Of a stretch of 64,000 nt of DNA, positions 63,501-64,000 are shown piece after piece. Source of the stretch: Cardiocondyla obscurior (Eukaryota; Arthropoda; Insecta; Hymenoptera; Formicidae); assembly GCF_019399895.1 (NCBI RefSeq), contig NC_091874.1:3412501-3476500 (forward strand). The letters run 5' to 3'. Below the pieces are notes generated by a model that worked only from the letters and a program-made list of their open reading frames with translations, did no database searches and was not told where the DNA came from. Both the position numbers and the translations under genes were made by a program. Position 1 is the first letter of the stretch, and every line of letters begins with the position of its first letter.

Positions 63501-64000
63501 CAACGTTAAACTTTTATTCAGACAATAAATATGAGGTTTTCGCGACACGTCATATATATATATTTGTAACATTTCGTAAAAGAAGCCTTATCAAAAGTGA
63601 TTGTATGAAGTGATAAGACTCGAATCGTAACGTGAGCCTCACCGATGACAATAATGACTCATCGCAATTTGGCAGAGTCGCTTGCAAATAAGACCGATAA
63701 AAAGCAGATTGCGTATTAGCATCCCATCGTTGATAAGATTCGGTCATACTCTAATCTCGTTTTTTTTTAAATATTTTTTTTTATATTTTTTTTTACGTTT
63801 GTTCAGTCACAATCAGCGCAACGTCACAAGCAAACTACTATTTCTGTTGTGTCTATTATACATTATTCAGACGATTAAAATTTTGAAAGGAATCTGTTGT
63901 GTCTACGTACATAATTTAATTCGAGTGGAGAGACCTTTGATCTTCAATGCTAAATTTAACAATGTTACAATTACACGAAACGAGGAAATATATAAAAACC
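60501..64000. other. Non-coding region to window end
   Basis: AT-rich with interspersed CpG-containing stretches; no exon recognised. A 24-base hairpin is at 61333-61356. Short TA microsatellite at about 63,548-63,561 and T-runs at about 63,760-63,793. Confidence 0.5.
61333..61356. repeat. Perfect 10-bp inverted repeat
   Basis: ATTACACGCG-ATTC-CGCGTGTAAT: two perfect 10-base arms around a 4-base loop. No T-run follows. Possibly a palindromic factor site or a remnant of a foldback repeat. Confidence 0.55.

Noticed and set aside
1..64000. tRNA, rRNA, known microRNAs, CRISPR arrays, retroviral or other viral genes
   Set aside because: Looked for by eye (clover-leaf box motifs, well-known insect miRNA seeds, reverse-transcriptase motifs) and none recognised. 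A covariance-model or profile search would be needed to exclude them.

Overview
This is a window from an insect nuclear genome, most likely a hymenopteran and plausibly an ant. Genes have short AT-rich introns with GT/AG boundaries. All five recognised proteins are eukaryotic and closest in style to insect orthologues, while the long intergenic sequence is CpG-dense and rich in simple repeats. The ant assignment is an inference from base composition and protein style, not from a database match.

Left half (1-31,000), gene-dense. Six protein genes can be assembled exon by exon. (1) A minus-strand gene (299-7098) encodes a very long acidic protein with an N-terminal RIIa dimerisation domain and a C-terminal IQ motif, the SP17/CABYR/ropporin style of cilium or sperm-tail protein. 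(2) Minus-strand DPH5 (8470-9629) is the diphthamide methyltransferase; its exon 2/exon 3 junction is out of frame as given. (3) Plus-strand EMRE/SMDT1 (10186-10464) is the essential regulator of the mitochondrial calcium uniporter, followed by a near-perfect long hairpin. (4) Minus-strand flightless I (12179-18246) is an LRR plus gelsolin protein in 22 exons. (5) Plus-strand RPABC4/Rpb12 (19014-19348) is the small zinc subunit shared by RNA polymerases I, II and III. (6) Minus-strand schnurri/HIVEP (23635-30946) is the large zinc-finger transcription factor of the Dpp/BMP pathway, in seven coding exons.

Two gene pairs are head-to-head: DPH5/EMRE with about 560 bp between start codons, and fliI/RPABC4 with about 770 bp. 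Both shared upstream intervals carry a copy of the same short repeat family, 53 bp and equally long in both places. The fliI/RPABC4 interval holds a cluster of at least three related inverted or direct repeat units.

Right half (31,000-64,000). I find no protein gene here. The open frames are arginine-, serine- or leucine-rich by-products of CpG-rich or simple-repeat DNA. The stretch lies upstream of schnurri on its own strand. It contains CpG-dense blocks (about 37.1-38.05 kb, 40.55-41.05 kb and especially 42.13-45.62 kb) with GA/CT, AGGC and homopolymer tracts. The largest block is a reasonable candidate for a distal schnurri promoter or 5' noncoding exon, because the first coding exon begins at a clear splice acceptor (30963). 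The rest is probably intron or regulatory DNA. No tRNA, rRNA, CRISPR array or viral sequence was recognised.
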